A stretch of 64,000 nucleotides of DNA, from positions 186,001 through 250,000 of the forward strand of contig NZ_RYZK01000002.1 of assembly GCF_003990645.1 (NCBI RefSeq), in the 5' to 3' direction. How positions within the stretch are numbered: the first letter of the stretch is position 1; each line of letters starts with the position of its first letter. A program made the translations under genes and the position numbers. Below are positions 52,405 to 61,076 of this stretch, one piece after another. The stretch is from Shimia sediminis. Lineage in GTDB: Bacteria > Pseudomonadota > Alphaproteobacteria > Rhodobacterales > Rhodobacteraceae. The notes beneath the pieces are model-generated. The model saw only the letters and a program-made list of their open reading frames with translations, did not search any database and was not told the origin of the DNA.

Positions 52405-52496
52405 CCATGTTGTACAACTTTTTTTGGGGCGACTCTCCAAGTTGTACACCTTTTTTCGGGCGGGTTCTCCATGTTGTACAACATGGACACCCCATG
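52401..52496. repeat. Three 32-bp tandem repeats centred on TTGTACAA
   Basis: TTGTACAA, TTGTACAC and TTGTACAA occur at 52410, 52442 and 52474, exactly 32 bp apart. Each is preceded by YTCTCCAWG. Copies 1 and 2 continue into a T-rich, then G-rich stretch; copy 3 instead completes the perfect palindrome CCATGTTGTACAACATGG. The tract lies between convergent genes. Confidence 0.8.
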
Positions 52497-52537
52497 AAAT
52501 CTTTACGCTTTCTTAACCGATCTACGGGTCGGCGTAG

Positions 52538-52565
52538 GTAGGTCGGACAAATTTGTCCGACCTAC
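52538..52565. repeat. 28-bp perfect palindrome
   Basis: A 28-bp perfect inverted repeat with 14-bp arms; the core is GTCGGACAAATTTGTCCGAC. It lies 15 bp past the M3 peptidase stop and may act as its terminator or as a protein-binding site. No long T-run flanks it. Confidence 0.75.
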
Positions 52566-52579
52566 GGGGACAGCGCGGA

Positions 52580-54592
52580 TCAGGCGGCGAGGCCGCGGCC
52601 CTTGAGCAGGGCTTCGACCCCCGGCAGGCGGCCACGGAACTGAACGTAAAGATCTTCTGCCTCGACCGATCCGCCGGTTGAGAGGATGTTATCCTCCAGT
52701 GATTTCGCGGTGCTCGAATCGAATGCGCTGCCCGCCTCTTCAAAGGCCTCAAAGGCGTCGGCGTCCATGACCTCGGACCACATGTAGCTGTAGTAGCCAG
52801 ACGAGTAGCCGTCGCCGGAAAACACATGCGCGAAATGCGGCGTGGCGTGGCGCATGATGATGGCGTGGGGCATGCCGAGCGCGTCCAGCACGTCGGTCTG
52901 TTTCGCCATCAGGTCGGCGGGCGCGTCGCCATCGTGGAACGCCAGATCGACCAGCGCCGACGCGACGTATTCCACGGTCTGAAAGCCCATGTCGAAATTC
53001 GCGGCCCCCAGCACCTTGTCGAGCATCGGCTTGGGCATCGCTTCGCCGGTCTCGGCATGGGTGGCAAACTCGGCCAGCACCTCGGGGACTTCGAGCCAGT
53101 GTTCGTAAAGCTGCGAGGGCAGTTCGACAAAATCGCGGGCGACGGAGGTTCCCGAAACCCGTTCATAAGTCACGTTCGACAGCATCTGGTGCAGGGCGTG
53201 GCCGAATTCGTGGAACAGGGTGCGGGCGTCGTCATAGGACAGGAGCGCCGGGTCGCCCTTGGCAAAGTTGCAGACGTTGATGACCACAGGGGCCTGAGGT
53301 TTGGGGAACCTGGCCTGCGACCGCATGGCGGAACACCACGCGCCCGAGCGTTTTGAGCCACGGGCGAAATAGTCGCCGATGAAGATCGCCACATGGGCGC
53401 CGTCGCGGGTGACCTCCCATGCGCGGCAATCGTCGTGGTAGAGCGGCACGTCGATCTCGCGGAACGCGAGTCCAAAGAGACGGGTGGCGCAGGCAAAGGA
53501 GGCTTCGATCATGCGGTCAAGCTGCAGGTAGGGTTTCAGCGCGGCCTCGTCGAGATCGTGTTCGGCCTTGCGGCGTTTCTCGGCGTAGTAGCGCCAGTCC
53601 CAGGGTTCGAGATCGCCATTGATGCCATCGGCGTGCATCATTTCTGTCAGCACCGCGGCATCCGCGTTGGCGCGGGCCTTGGCGGGGTCCCAAACGGCCA
53701 TCAGGAGGTCGCGCACTTTTTCGGGCGTGCGGGCCATTTCGGTTTCGAGTTTGAAGGCGGCAAAAGAAGGATAGCCGAGGAGTTTCGCGCGCTCTTCGCG
53801 CAGTTGCAGGGTTTCGCCAGCGATGGCGCGGTTGTCGGTGTCGCCGCCGTTGGCACCGCGCGCGGCCCATGCGTTGAAGGCGATCTCGCGCAGGTCGCGG
53901 CGGGGCGAGAACTGCAGGAACGGTGTGATGAGCGAGCGCGACAGGGTGACGACGGGGCCATCCGTGCCCTTTTCGCGGCCTGCGGCGCGGGCAGCGTCGA
54001 TCACGAAGTCGGGCAAGCCCGTCAAGTCGTCTTCGGTCAGTTCCATGAACCAGTCGCGTTCATCCGCCAGCAGGTTCTGGGTGAAGGCGGTGCCAAGTTC
54101 CGCCAGACGTCCCATGATCTGTTTCATGCGCTGGTCTTCGTCACCTTCAAGCGCGGCCCCTGAGCGGCGAAAGCCCCGGTGGGTGAGCATCAGGACACGG
54201 TGCTGTTCAGCGGTGAGGTCGAGTGTCTCGCGCGTCTGCCAGATGGCGGCGACGCGGGCAAAGAGCGCCTTGTTCGACGAAATCGCCGAGGAATGCGCGG
54301 CGAGCTTGGGGGAGAAGTCGCGTTGCAGGGCCTCGCGGGCCGGGTTGGAGTCGGCGCCTGCGACGGTGAAAAAGACCGAAAGCACCTTGTCCAGTGCCTC
54401 GCCCGCGGCCTCCATCGCCTCGATGGTGTTGGCGAATGTGGCGGGGTCGGGGTTGGTCGCGATCGCCTCGATCTCGGCCGCGTGGGCCGTCAACGCCTGT
54501 TCAAAGGCGGGGGCAAAGTCATCGTCGGTGATGGTGTCGAACGGGGCCAGTTCGAAATCGGTGGTCCAGTCGGACAGGATCGGATTGGTCAT
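52580..54592 (-). CDS. M3-family oligopeptidase (thimet-like, Dcp/OpdA group)
   Basis: The 670-residue protein is a typical M3 metallopeptidase. The zinc motif H-E-F-G-H lies in L-F-H-E-F-G-H-A-L-H near residue 460, with a downstream glutamate in L-P-S-Q-L-Y-E-H-W. There is no signal peptide, so it should be cytosolic and degrade short peptides. AAGGAG precedes the ATG. Choice between Dcp (dipeptidyl carboxypeptidase) and oligopeptidase A cannot be made reliably here. Confidence 0.9.
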   Translation of the reverse strand: MTNPILSDWTTDFELAPFDTITDDDFAPAFEQALTAHAAEIEAIATNPDPATFANTIEAMEAAGEALDKVLSVFFTVAGADSNPAREALQRDFSPKLAAHSSAISSNKALFARVAAIWQTRETLDLTAEQHRVLMLTHRGFRRSGAALEGDEDQRMKQIMGRLAELGTAFTQNLLADERDWFMELTEDDLTGLPDFVIDAARAAGREKGTDGPVVTLSRSLITPFLQFSPRRDLREIAFNAWAARGANGGDTDNRAIAGETLQLREERAKLLGYPSFAAFKLETEMARTPEKVRDLLMAVWDPAKARANADAAVLTEMMHADGINGDLEPWDWRYYAEKRRKAEHDLDEAALKPYLQLDRMIEASFACATRLFGLAFREIDVPLYHDDCRAWEVTRDGAHVAIFIGDYFARGSKRSGAWCSAMRSQARFPKPQAPVVINVCNFAKGDPALLSYDDARTLFHEFGHALHQMLSNVTYERVSGTSVARDFVELPSQLYEHWLEVPEVLAEFATHAETGEAMPKPMLDKVLGAANFDMGFQTVEYVASALVDLAFHDGDAPADLMAKQTDVLDALGMPHAIIMRHATPHFAHVFSGDGYSSGYYSYMWSEVMDADAFEAFEEAGSAFDSSTAKSLEDNILSTGGSVEAEDLYVQFRGRLPGVEALLKGRGLAA

Positions 54593-54721
54593 GCGGGTCT
54601 CCTTTGAGGGTCAAGGTAAGCTGCGGGGGGGCGAGCGCAAGATGTGAAATCCTGTCGCTTTCGGACTTGAATGGCTGGATTTGCCGACGCAGGCTGCGGG
54701 CAGGCATTAAAGGAGAGTAGC

Positions 54722-55933
54722 ATGTCATTCCGCAACAGCCCGAAAGGGGTGCGCACCACCGCGATCCACGCAGGCGAGGCGCCCGATCCGACCACCGGGG
54801 CCTCGGCGCCTGCGTTGCACATGTCGTCGACTTTCGTGACCGATCAGGTGGCTGGGTTCTCGGCGCATGATCTGGACGCGGATGACAGTGCGTTTTTGTA
54901 TGCGCGCTGGGGCAACCCGACGGTGGCCATGCTGGAGCAGAAGATTGCCGCATTGGAAGGGGTCGAAGCGTGCCTGTGCACCGCCAGCGGCATGGCGGCG
55001 GCGAGCGCGATTTTCTTTACCTTTCTGTCGGCGGGCGATCATGTGGTGGTGTCGGACGTGTCCTATGCGGGCGTGGCTGAACTGGCGCGGGATACGCTGC
55101 CGCGCTGGGGCATCGAGGTGACGCTGGTCGATATGTCCGACCTTGAGGCCGTGGCGGCAGCGATCCGACCCAATACCAAGCTGGTGCATACCGAAAGCCC
55201 GGTGAACCCGATCGGGCGGCTCACGGATCTGGCGGCGGTGGCGAAGCTGGCGCATGAGGCTGGCGCGCTGGTGTCCTGTGACGCGACCTTTGCCTCGCCT
55301 TTGGGACAGAATTCGGCCGAGATGGGTGTGGACCTGATCATGCATTCGGTGACCAAGTATCTGGGCGGGCATGGCGATGCTGTTGGCGGGGCCGTCGCGG
55401 GGCGTGCGGATCTGATCGCGCAGATGCGAGGCGAGGCGAGCATCCACCATGGCGGGATCATGTCGCCGTTCAATGCCTGGCTGATTGCGCGGGGTGTGGC
55501 GACGCTGCCGCTGCGGATGAAGGCGCATGAGGCCAGCGCGATGGCGGTGGCGGAATGGCTGGAGGCCCAGCCCTCGGTCACACGCGTGATCTATCCCGGG
55601 CTGGAGTCGCATCCGCAGCATGGGTTGGCCAAGCGGCAGATGGACAATTTCTCGGGCATGTTGTCATTCCAGGTGGGGGACAGGGCGACCAGCGAAGCGG
55701 TGGCGCAGAAGATGATCGACCGGCTGGAGACCATCCACTATGCCGTGTCGCTGGGCCATCACCGCAGCCTGATCTTCTGGATGGGCACCGAGGCGCTGAT
55801 GGAGACCTCGTTCCGGCTGGAAGGCAAGCAGCTGGACAGCTACCGGGAGTTTGCCGGGGACGGGGTGTTCCGGTTGTCGGTGGGGCTGGAAGACTCCGAG
55901 GACCTGATCGCGGATCTGGCGCAGGTGTTGTGA
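54722..55933 (+). CDS. Trans-sulfuration PLP enzyme (cystathionine lyase/synthase family)
   Basis: ATG 54722 behind AAAGGAGAG gives 403 residues. The PLP lysine lies in H-S-V-T-K-Y-L-G-G-H-G-D; Y-A-R-W-G-N-P-T and L-V-H-T-E-S-P-V-N-P are other family hallmarks. The fold covers cystathionine gamma-synthase, gamma-lyase, beta-lyase and methionine gamma-lyase, and the motifs seen do not separate them. The gene stands alone with a long leader containing its ribosome binding site. Confidence 0.87.
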   Translation: MSFRNSPKGVRTTAIHAGEAPDPTTGASAPALHMSSTFVTDQVAGFSAHDLDADDSAFLYARWGNPTVAMLEQKIAALEGVEACLCTASGMAAASAIFFTFLSAGDHVVVSDVSYAGVAELARDTLPRWGIEVTLVDMSDLEAVAAAIRPNTKLVHTESPVNPIGRLTDLAAVAKLAHEAGALVSCDATFASPLGQNSAEMGVDLIMHSVTKYLGGHGDAVGGAVAGRADLIAQMRGEASIHHGGIMSPFNAWLIARGVATLPLRMKAHEASAMAVAEWLEAQPSVTRVIYPGLESHPQHGLAKRQMDNFSGMLSFQVGDRATSEAVAQKMIDRLETIHYAVSLGHHRSLIFWMGTEALMETSFRLEGKQLDSYREFAGDGVFRLSVGLEDSEDLIADLAQVL

Positions 55934-55983
55934 GGAAAACTTTCTAGAAAGTTTTCCGCCTCTCAAATCTTCTAGAAGATTTG
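55934..55983. repeat. Pair of perfect palindromes with TTCTAGAA cores
   Basis: A 24-bp perfect palindrome (55934-55957, core AAAACTTTCTAGAAAGTTTT) and a 20-bp one (55964-55983, CAAATCTTCTAGAAGATTTG) lie between convergent genes, their centres 28 bp apart. They share TTCTAGAA but differ outwards, like the array at 13463-13554. Confidence 0.8.
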
Positions 55984-55988
55984 GTGGA

Positions 55989-57026
55989 CTACGTTTTGCC
56001 CCCACAGACCGGGCAATCCGCGCGGCGTTTCAGCGTGATCTTGCGGCTTTCACCGTAGAGCGCGTCATAGATCATCATCTCGCCGCGCAGGGGCGCTCCG
56101 GCATCGGCGATGACCTTGACCGCTTCGACTGCCATCATCGATCCGATGACGCCGGGCAGAGGGCCGATTACGCCCGCCTCGGCGCAGCTGGGGGCGAGAC
56201 CCGGCGCGGGAGCTTCGGGAAAGACGCATTGGTAGCAGGGGGCACCCTGGGCGGGATCAAAAACGCTGAGCTGGCCCTCCCATTGCGACAGCGCGCCCGA
56301 GATCAGGGGCTTGCCCTGTGCAACGCAGATGCGGTTCACCAGATAGCGCGTGTCGAAATTGTCGGTGCCGTCCAGCACGAGATCATAGTCGGCGATCAGC
56401 GCGGCGGCGTCCTCTTCAGACAGGCGGCGGTGATAGGGTTTCACGGTGACAAAGGGGTTCTGCGCGGTCATCGCTTCGGCGGCGGAAAACACCTTGGGCG
56501 TGCCGATCCCGGCGTCCTGATGGATCACCTGGCGTTGCAGGTTCGAATTATCCACCTCGTCATCGTCCACGATGCCGATGGTGCCCACCCCGGCGGCAGC
56601 AAGATACAACAGCGCGGGTGATCCCAGCCCCCCTGCCCCGACCACCAACACCTTGGCATCTTTCAGTTTCTTCTGACCCAGCCCGCCAACCTCGCGCAAA
56701 ACGATATGGCGGGCGTAGCGGTTGAGTTCGGTGTCGGTAAAGGGGCCTTGTGACACGGGGTCCTCCGGTTTCTGAACACGCGCCTTGAGCCAATTGAGGC
56801 CGGCGCGATAGATCAGCACCATGATGGCAAATCCGCCCAGCAACAACCAGAAGTCAGGCGTGTCTCCGGACATCAGGCGGATGGGGTTCTTGTCGGATGG
56901 CAAGAAGCTGGCCAGCAGAACGGCCAGATACAGTACCATGATGATCGCCCAGCGCGTGGCGCGCGGCACTTTCATCGCGGCCCCCACCCCCCAAAGCACC
57001 GCGGCGAGGAAAAACGGCAGCCACAT
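55989..57026 (-). CDS. MoeB/ThiF-family adenylyltransferase with N-terminal membrane segments
   Basis: The 345-residue protein has two or three hydrophobic segments in its first 80 residues. An E1-like domain follows: the ATP motif G-A-G-G-L-G-S-P-A near residue 131, D-N-S-N-L-Q-R-Q, and D-G-T-D-N-F-D-T-R. Two Cys pairs (C-Y-Q-C and C-P-V-C) form the zinc site. It should adenylate the C-terminal Gly-Gly of a ThiS/MoaD-type sulfur carrier. The membrane anchor is not part of classical MoeB. The coding start touches the end of dut. Confidence 0.85.
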   Translation of the reverse strand: MWLPFFLAAVLWGVGAAMKVPRATRWAIIMVLYLAVLLASFLPSDKNPIRLMSGDTPDFWLLLGGFAIMVLIYRAGLNWLKARVQKPEDPVSQGPFTDTELNRYARHIVLREVGGLGQKKLKDAKVLVVGAGGLGSPALLYLAAAGVGTIGIVDDDEVDNSNLQRQVIHQDAGIGTPKVFSAAEAMTAQNPFVTVKPYHRRLSEEDAAALIADYDLVLDGTDNFDTRYLVNRICVAQGKPLISGALSQWEGQLSVFDPAQGAPCYQCVFPEAPAPGLAPSCAEAGVIGPLPGVIGSMMAVEAVKVIADAGAPLRGEMMIYDALYGESRKITLKRRADCPVCGGKT

Positions 57027-57502
57027 CAGCCCACCCCGGTCGAGCCAAAGCCGCCGGTGCCGCGGGCGGTGTCTGTCAGATCATCGGTCATGCCAAAGCC
57101 CGCCTGCACCACCGGCGCCACGACCAGCTGGGCAATGCGCGCGCCATGCTCAACGTGGAACGGCTCGGACCCGGCGTTCATCACGATGATGCCAAGAGGC
57201 CCGCGATAGTCGCTGTCGATGGTGCCGGGGCTGTTCGGGAGGGTGATCCCGTGTTTCAGCGCCAGACCCGAGCGGGGGCGGACCTGTATCTCGTAACCGG
57301 CGGGGATTTCGACGCGCAATCCTGTGGGGATCAGGGCTCGGTCACCGGGGGCCAACACCACGCCGCCGCGCGCCTCTTCGGGGAAATTCGCGCGCACATC
57401 CGCGCCGGCCGCACCTGACGTCTCGTACGACGGCAAGGCGATGCCCCGGTCAGCCTCTTCCAACCAGCTGAGCCTGATCTGCACCAAAGTCCGCTCCTTC
57501 AT
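57026..57502 (-). CDS. dut: dUTP diphosphatase
   Basis: ATG 57502 gives 158 residues; a TTG at 57520 is in frame. The five trimeric dUTPase motifs are readable: [31 protein letters not shown] and G-T-G-G-F-G-S-T-G. It hydrolyses dUTP to dUMP, preventing uracil incorporation. It lies between coaBC and the MoeB-like gene; the dut/coaBC pairing is common in proteobacteria. Confidence 0.94.
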   Translation of the reverse strand: MKERTLVQIRLSWLEEADRGIALPSYETSGAAGADVRANFPEEARGGVVLAPGDRALIPTGLRVEIPAGYEIQVRPRSGLALKHGITLPNSPGTIDSDYRGPLGIIVMNAGSEPFHVEHGARIAQLVVAPVVQAGFGMTDDLTDTARGTGGFGSTGVG

Positions 57503-57518
57503 TTCGCCAAAAATACTC
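57494..57518 (-). repeat. Conserved intergenic motif GAGTATTTTTGGCG, copy 2
   Basis: On the minus strand the coaBC-dut junction reads GAGTATTTTTGGCGAAATGA, followed by AGGAG. This closely matches the motif at 11614-11637. Here it overlaps the dut start codon. Confidence 0.55.
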
Positions 57519-57524
57519 AAAAAA

Positions 57525-58718
57525 TTACGCCAGCGCCGCCGCGATCCGCTCGGCCAGTTGATGCGCGACGTCGTCCTTGCCCATGCGCGGCCAATGTTCG
57601 GCGCCGTCGTCAGAGATCAGCGTCACGGCGTTTTCCGTTCCCCCCATGATGCCGGTTTCCGGGCTGACATCATTGGCAACAATCCAGTCACATTGCTTGC
57701 GCAGGCGTTTGGCGGTGGCATTGGCGATGACGTCATCGGTTTCGGCGGCAAAGCCCACGACCAGCGGCGGGCGGCCCGTCTGCATCTGGCTCACGGTGGC
57801 GAGAATGTCGGGGTTCTCGGCAAAATCCAGCGAGGGGATCGCACCGGCCTGTTTCTTGATCTTGCTGCCCGAGGCACTGGCGACGCGCCAATCGGCCACG
57901 GCGGCGGCAAAGATGGCGGCATCGACGGGCAGGACGGAGTGCACCGCATCGAGCATCTCGGCGGCGGTTTCCACCTCGACCACATGGGCGCCTTCGGGTC
58001 GGTCGGCATCTGCCGGTCCGGTGACAAAGACCACGTCTGCGCCCAGCGTGGTCAGGGCGCGGGCAATGGCTGTGCCCTGCGCACCGGACGAGCGGTTGGC
58101 GATGTAGCGCACCGGGTCGATGGGCTCATGTGTGGGGCCGGAGGTGACAAGGATGCGCCGCCCGGTCAGCGGGCCTTCGGCCAGGGCCGTTTCAATCGCG
58201 GCGACAATTTCCAGCGGCTCGGACATGCGACCGGGGCCATATTCGCCGCAGGCCATGTCGCCCTCGTTTGGGCCGACAAACATCACGCCATCGCCGCGCA
58301 GCGTCGACACGTTGCGGCGGCAGGCCGGGTGTTCCCACATGCGCACATTCATGGCAGGGGCGACCAGCACCGGCGTGTCGGTGGCCATCAAGAGCGTTGA
58401 AGCGAGGTCATTGGCGTGGCCATTGGCCATTTTCGCCATGAGATCCGCGGTGGCGGGGGCAACAACGACCAGATCGGCGGAGCGCGACAGCTGGATATGG
58501 CCCATGTCCGCCTCGTCCGTGAGATCGAAGAGGTCCGTATAGACCTTTTCCCCGGCGAGGGCAGAGACCGAGAGCGGTGTCACGAACTCGGCCCCGGCGG
58601 CGGTCAGAACCGGCGTGACCCAGGCCCCGCGTTCGCGCAGGCGGCGGATCAGGTCGAGCGATTTAAAGGCCGCGATGCCGCCGGCGATGATGAGAAGAAT
58701 GCGTTTGTCTGTCAGCAT
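57525..58718 (-). CDS. coaBC: Bifunctional phosphopantothenoylcysteine decarboxylase/synthetase
   Basis: The 397-residue protein joins CoaC (about residues 1-185), with the decarboxylase motif P-A-M-N-V-R-M-W, and CoaB, with N-R-S-S-G-A-Q-G and A-V-A-D-W followed by K-I-K-K. The two halves convert 4'-phosphopantothenate through its cysteine adduct to 4'-phosphopantetheine, using CTP and FMN. Length is standard. Seven bases separate it from the TTG upstream of dut. Confidence 0.95.
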   Translation of the reverse strand: MLTDKRILLIIAGGIAAFKSLDLIRRLRERGAWVTPVLTAAGAEFVTPLSVSALAGEKVYTDLFDLTDEADMGHIQLSRSADLVVVAPATADLMAKMANGHANDLASTLLMATDTPVLVAPAMNVRMWEHPACRRNVSTLRGDGVMFVGPNEGDMACGEYGPGRMSEPLEIVAAIETALAEGPLTGRRILVTSGPTHEPIDPVRYIANRSSGAQGTAIARALTTLGADVVFVTGPADADRPEGAHVVEVETAAEMLDAVHSVLPVDAAIFAAAVADWRVASASGSKIKKQAGAIPSLDFAENPDILATVSQMQTGRPPLVVGFAAETDDVIANATAKRLRKQCDWIVANDVSPETGIMGGTENAVTLISDDGAEHWPRMGKDDVAHQLAERIAAALA

Positions 58719-58782
58719 TTTAGCGCCCGGTTAGAGAGTCGAGTTCGACAGTAGGGGCTGTGGGGCCGGGACTCAAGCAGGG

Positions 58783-59583
58783 CTAGTCTTTCTGAAACGC
58801 CAGGCAGGGGTCTTCGCGCGTCGCTTCGGGGGTGATGATCCAGAGATCAAAGGGTTGCGGCTGGTCCGGCGCGCTTTCGAACTGGGCGATGCTGCGCTGA
58901 GTGATAGCCCCTGACAGCAGGCGCGGTGCCCCCCAATCGGTGCGGGCGTGACCGTTGCCGGTGATGACCACGACGGGTCCGCCGGTGTCGTCCAGCGCGC
59001 GGGTGATTTCGCGCGCCATAGTGGCGTCGCGCAGACGCTGGCCCAGCACCATGCCCGGCAGCATATCGCGCGGCAGGGCATCGCAATGGGCGGCAAACTG
59101 TGCGTCTTCGCGGGTGGCCTGTTCGTCCGGAGCAAGCGATGTGGTCAGGCCGAACTGATCCGCGCCATCGCCAAAGGCGGCAACCACGTCACCGCCCATG
59201 ATGGCGGCGTGCACGGCGTTGCGCGGCACCTGCGCGCCATAGATCTTGGCGCCGCCTGCGGCCTGAAAGATCGGGTAGTACATGGAAAAATCGGGCCAGC
59301 CGCTGTTGGCCCAGTCGAGCGTCTGTTCCAGCGCCTGCGGGTCGGCAACAAGGTCGGGCGTGATCGCGGCGGCCTTGTCAGCGGTCAGCATTTCAAAGAC
59401 CACGGCGGCAGGTTTCAGTGCCGCGACGGCAGCGGCCTGGGTCTCGTGGTGCCAGGGGTTGTCGTGCAGCTCGCCCAGAAAGACCACATCCACGGGCGGC
59501 AGAGCCGCGATGGTGTCTGCGGTGATCTCTTCGGCAAGAACGGGGGCAGCCAGCAGGGCGAGCGCCGGAATCAGGTGTCTCAT
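58783..59583 (-). CDS. ChaN-family haem-binding uptake-like protein
   Basis: The 266-residue protein has a short signal peptide (ending A-P-V-L-A-E), then the ChaN/Tiki-type motif F-L-G-E-L-H-D-N-P-W-H-H, and later V-V-V-I-T-G-N-G-H-A-R-T-D. ChaN-type proteins bind haem in some bacteria; others are Tiki-like proteases, so function is not certain. Its ATG overlaps the rpoH2 stop (ATGA), so it is expressed from the stress promoter of that sigma factor. Confidence 0.82.
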   Translation of the reverse strand: MRHLIPALALLAAPVLAEEITADTIAALPPVDVVFLGELHDNPWHHETQAAAVAALKPAAVVFEMLTADKAAAITPDLVADPQALEQTLDWANSGWPDFSMYYPIFQAAGGAKIYGAQVPRNAVHAAIMGGDVVAAFGDGADQFGLTTSLAPDEQATREDAQFAAHCDALPRDMLPGMVLGQRLRDATMAREITRALDDTGGPVVVITGNGHARTDWGAPRLLSGAITQRSIAQFESAPDQPQPFDLWIITPEATREDPCLAFQKD

Positions 59584-60458
59584 GACACCAAGTCATGCAC
59601 CCCCACACCCTGACGTTCAAGCAGGCTGCGCATCTTGGTCAGCGCGGCGGCCTCGAGCTGGCGCACGCGTTCCTTGGACAGGCCCATTTCATTGCCGAGA
59701 TCGGCCAGCGTGCGGCCTTCATCGCGCATGCGGCGTTCACGCAGGATGAACTGTTCCCGGTCGCTGAGCGTGTCCATCGCCTCGTCAAGGCGGGTGCGCA
59801 GCTTATTATGGTCGCGGCGGCGTTCGACGGTGTCAGCACCCAGTGCATCTTCGTCTTCCAGAAGGTCGACCCACTCGCGACCGCTGTCTTCGGAGCTTTG
59901 TTGCGCGTTCAGGGACATGTCTGAGCCCGCCATGCGGCCCATCATCATTTCGGCGTCCGCCCGCGATACGCCGATCTCGGAGGCGATCTTTTCGCAGATC
60001 TGGTGGCTGTCGAGATGCTCGCCCCGCGCCATGGCCTCGCGTTCCAGACGCGCCTGAACCCGGCGCAGATTGAAGAACAGCGATTTCTGCGAGGTGGTCG
60101 AGCCGGTGCGCACGATGGACCAGTTGCGCATGACATGATCCTGAAGACCCGCCCGAATCCACCAGACCGCGTAGGTCGAAAACCGAACGCCCCTGTCCGG
60201 GTCAAACCGATCGGCGGCCTTCATCAGGCCCAGCGAGGCCTCTTGCATGAGGTCACTTTGCGACAGGCCGGTGCGGCGAAACTTGCCCGCCATCGAGATC
60301 GCGAGGCGCAGGTAAGCGCGGATCAGGCGGTGCAGGGCCTCGGCATCACGGTCATCACGCCAGGCCCGGGCCAGAGCGGTCTCGGTCTCGGCATCCAGCA
60401 TTTCCGCCTTCATCGAGCGGCGGGTGATGCTGCTGGTCATCGGGGCTTGTAAGGTCAT
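59580..60458 (-). CDS. rpoH2: RNA polymerase sigma factor RpoH (RpoHII type)
   Basis: ATG 60458, 7 bases from AAGGAA, gives 292 residues. It has sigma-70 region 2 (D-L-M-Q-E-A-S-L-G-L, T-Y-A-V-W-W-I-R-A), the RpoH box Q-K-S-L-F-F-N-L-R-R, and region 4 (L-S-D-R-E-Q-F-I-L-R-E-R-R-M). RpoHII in phototrophic Rhodobacter controls responses to singlet oxygen and heat and is itself RpoE-dependent. The promoter found upstream fits that circuit. It is co-transcribed with the ChaN-like gene. Confidence 0.93.
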   Translation of the reverse strand: MTLQAPMTSSITRRSMKAEMLDAETETALARAWRDDRDAEALHRLIRAYLRLAISMAGKFRRTGLSQSDLMQEASLGLMKAADRFDPDRGVRFSTYAVWWIRAGLQDHVMRNWSIVRTGSTTSQKSLFFNLRRVQARLEREAMARGEHLDSHQICEKIASEIGVSRADAEMMMGRMAGSDMSLNAQQSSEDSGREWVDLLEDEDALGADTVERRRDHNKLRTRLDEAMDTLSDREQFILRERRMRDEGRTLADLGNEMGLSKERVRQLEAAALTKMRSLLERQGVGVHDLVS

Positions 60459-60490
60459 CTGGCGTTCCTTCCTGCTTGCGCTCATCAAAG

Positions 60491-60520
60491 GAATTACGCA
60501 ACGTGCGGCAAAACGGATCA
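60491..60520 (-). promoter_or_regulatory. RpoE/ChrR-type (ECF) promoter of rpoH2
   Basis: On the minus strand TGATCC (60520-60515), an 18-bp spacer and TAATTC (60496-60491) match the TGATCC-N18-TAA pattern of Rhodobacter RpoE (ECF11) promoters. A start about seven bases downstream would give a leader of about 25 bases before the ATG at 60458. Confidence 0.65.
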
Positions 60521-60554
60521 CTCTTTACTTCAGTCAAGTTTGGACCACGAAAAT

Positions 60555-61076
60555 ATGATTCTCAAACTCACATTTGTTTTGGGTGCCGCGGCGTCAGGCA
60601 AATCCGCCTATGCCGAAGGGCTGGTCATGGGCACTGGTGCGCCTCGGGTCTACATTGCCACGTCACAGGCCTATGACGATGAAATGAAAGAGAAAATCGC
60701 CCAGCATCGGGTCCAGCGCGGCGCGGATTGGCGCACGGTGGAATGCCCCTATGACCTGCCCACAGCGTTGGCGGAAATTCGCCCGGAAGAGGTGGTGCTG
60801 GTCGATTGTGCAACCATGTGGCTGAGCAATCACCTGTTAAATGACGCGGATACCGAGGCGATGACCCGCGATCTGGTCACGGCTTTGGCGGTCTGTCGGG
60901 GGCGCGTGGTGGTGGTGTCCAACGAAGTTGGGATGGGCATCGTGCCGGACAACGCGCTGGCGCGGCGGTTCCGGAACGCGCAAGGCCGGGTGAATCAGGC
61001 CCTGGCCGCTGCGGCGGATACCGTGGTTCTGGTGGCCGCAGGATTGCCGCTAGTGTTGAAGGGAGAGAGGCCTTGA
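60555..61076 (+). CDS. cobU: Adenosylcobinamide kinase/guanylyltransferase
   Basis: ATG 60555 gives 173 residues; TTG 60540 is in frame. The P-loop is G-A-A-A-S-G-K-S (the usual form is G-G-A-R-S-G-K-S). V-D-C-A-T-M-W-L-S-N and E-V-G-M-G-I-V-P-D-N-A-L-A-R-R-F follow as in CobU/CobP. It phosphorylates adenosylcobinamide and attaches GMP in nucleotide loop assembly of vitamin B12. It is coupled to the following phosphatase gene. Confidence 0.93.
   Translation: MILKLTFVLGAAASGKSAYAEGLVMGTGAPRVYIATSQAYDDEMKEKIAQHRVQRGADWRTVECPYDLPTALAEIRPEEVVLVDCATMWLSNHLLNDADTEAMTRDLVTALAVCRGRVVVVSNEVGMGIVPDNALARRFRNAQGRVNQALAAAADTVVLVAAGLPLVLKGERP

Noticed and set aside
52401-52496. 32-bp repeats as a CRISPR array
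   Set aside because: Units are directly adjacent without unique spacers, only three copies exist, and no cas genes are present.
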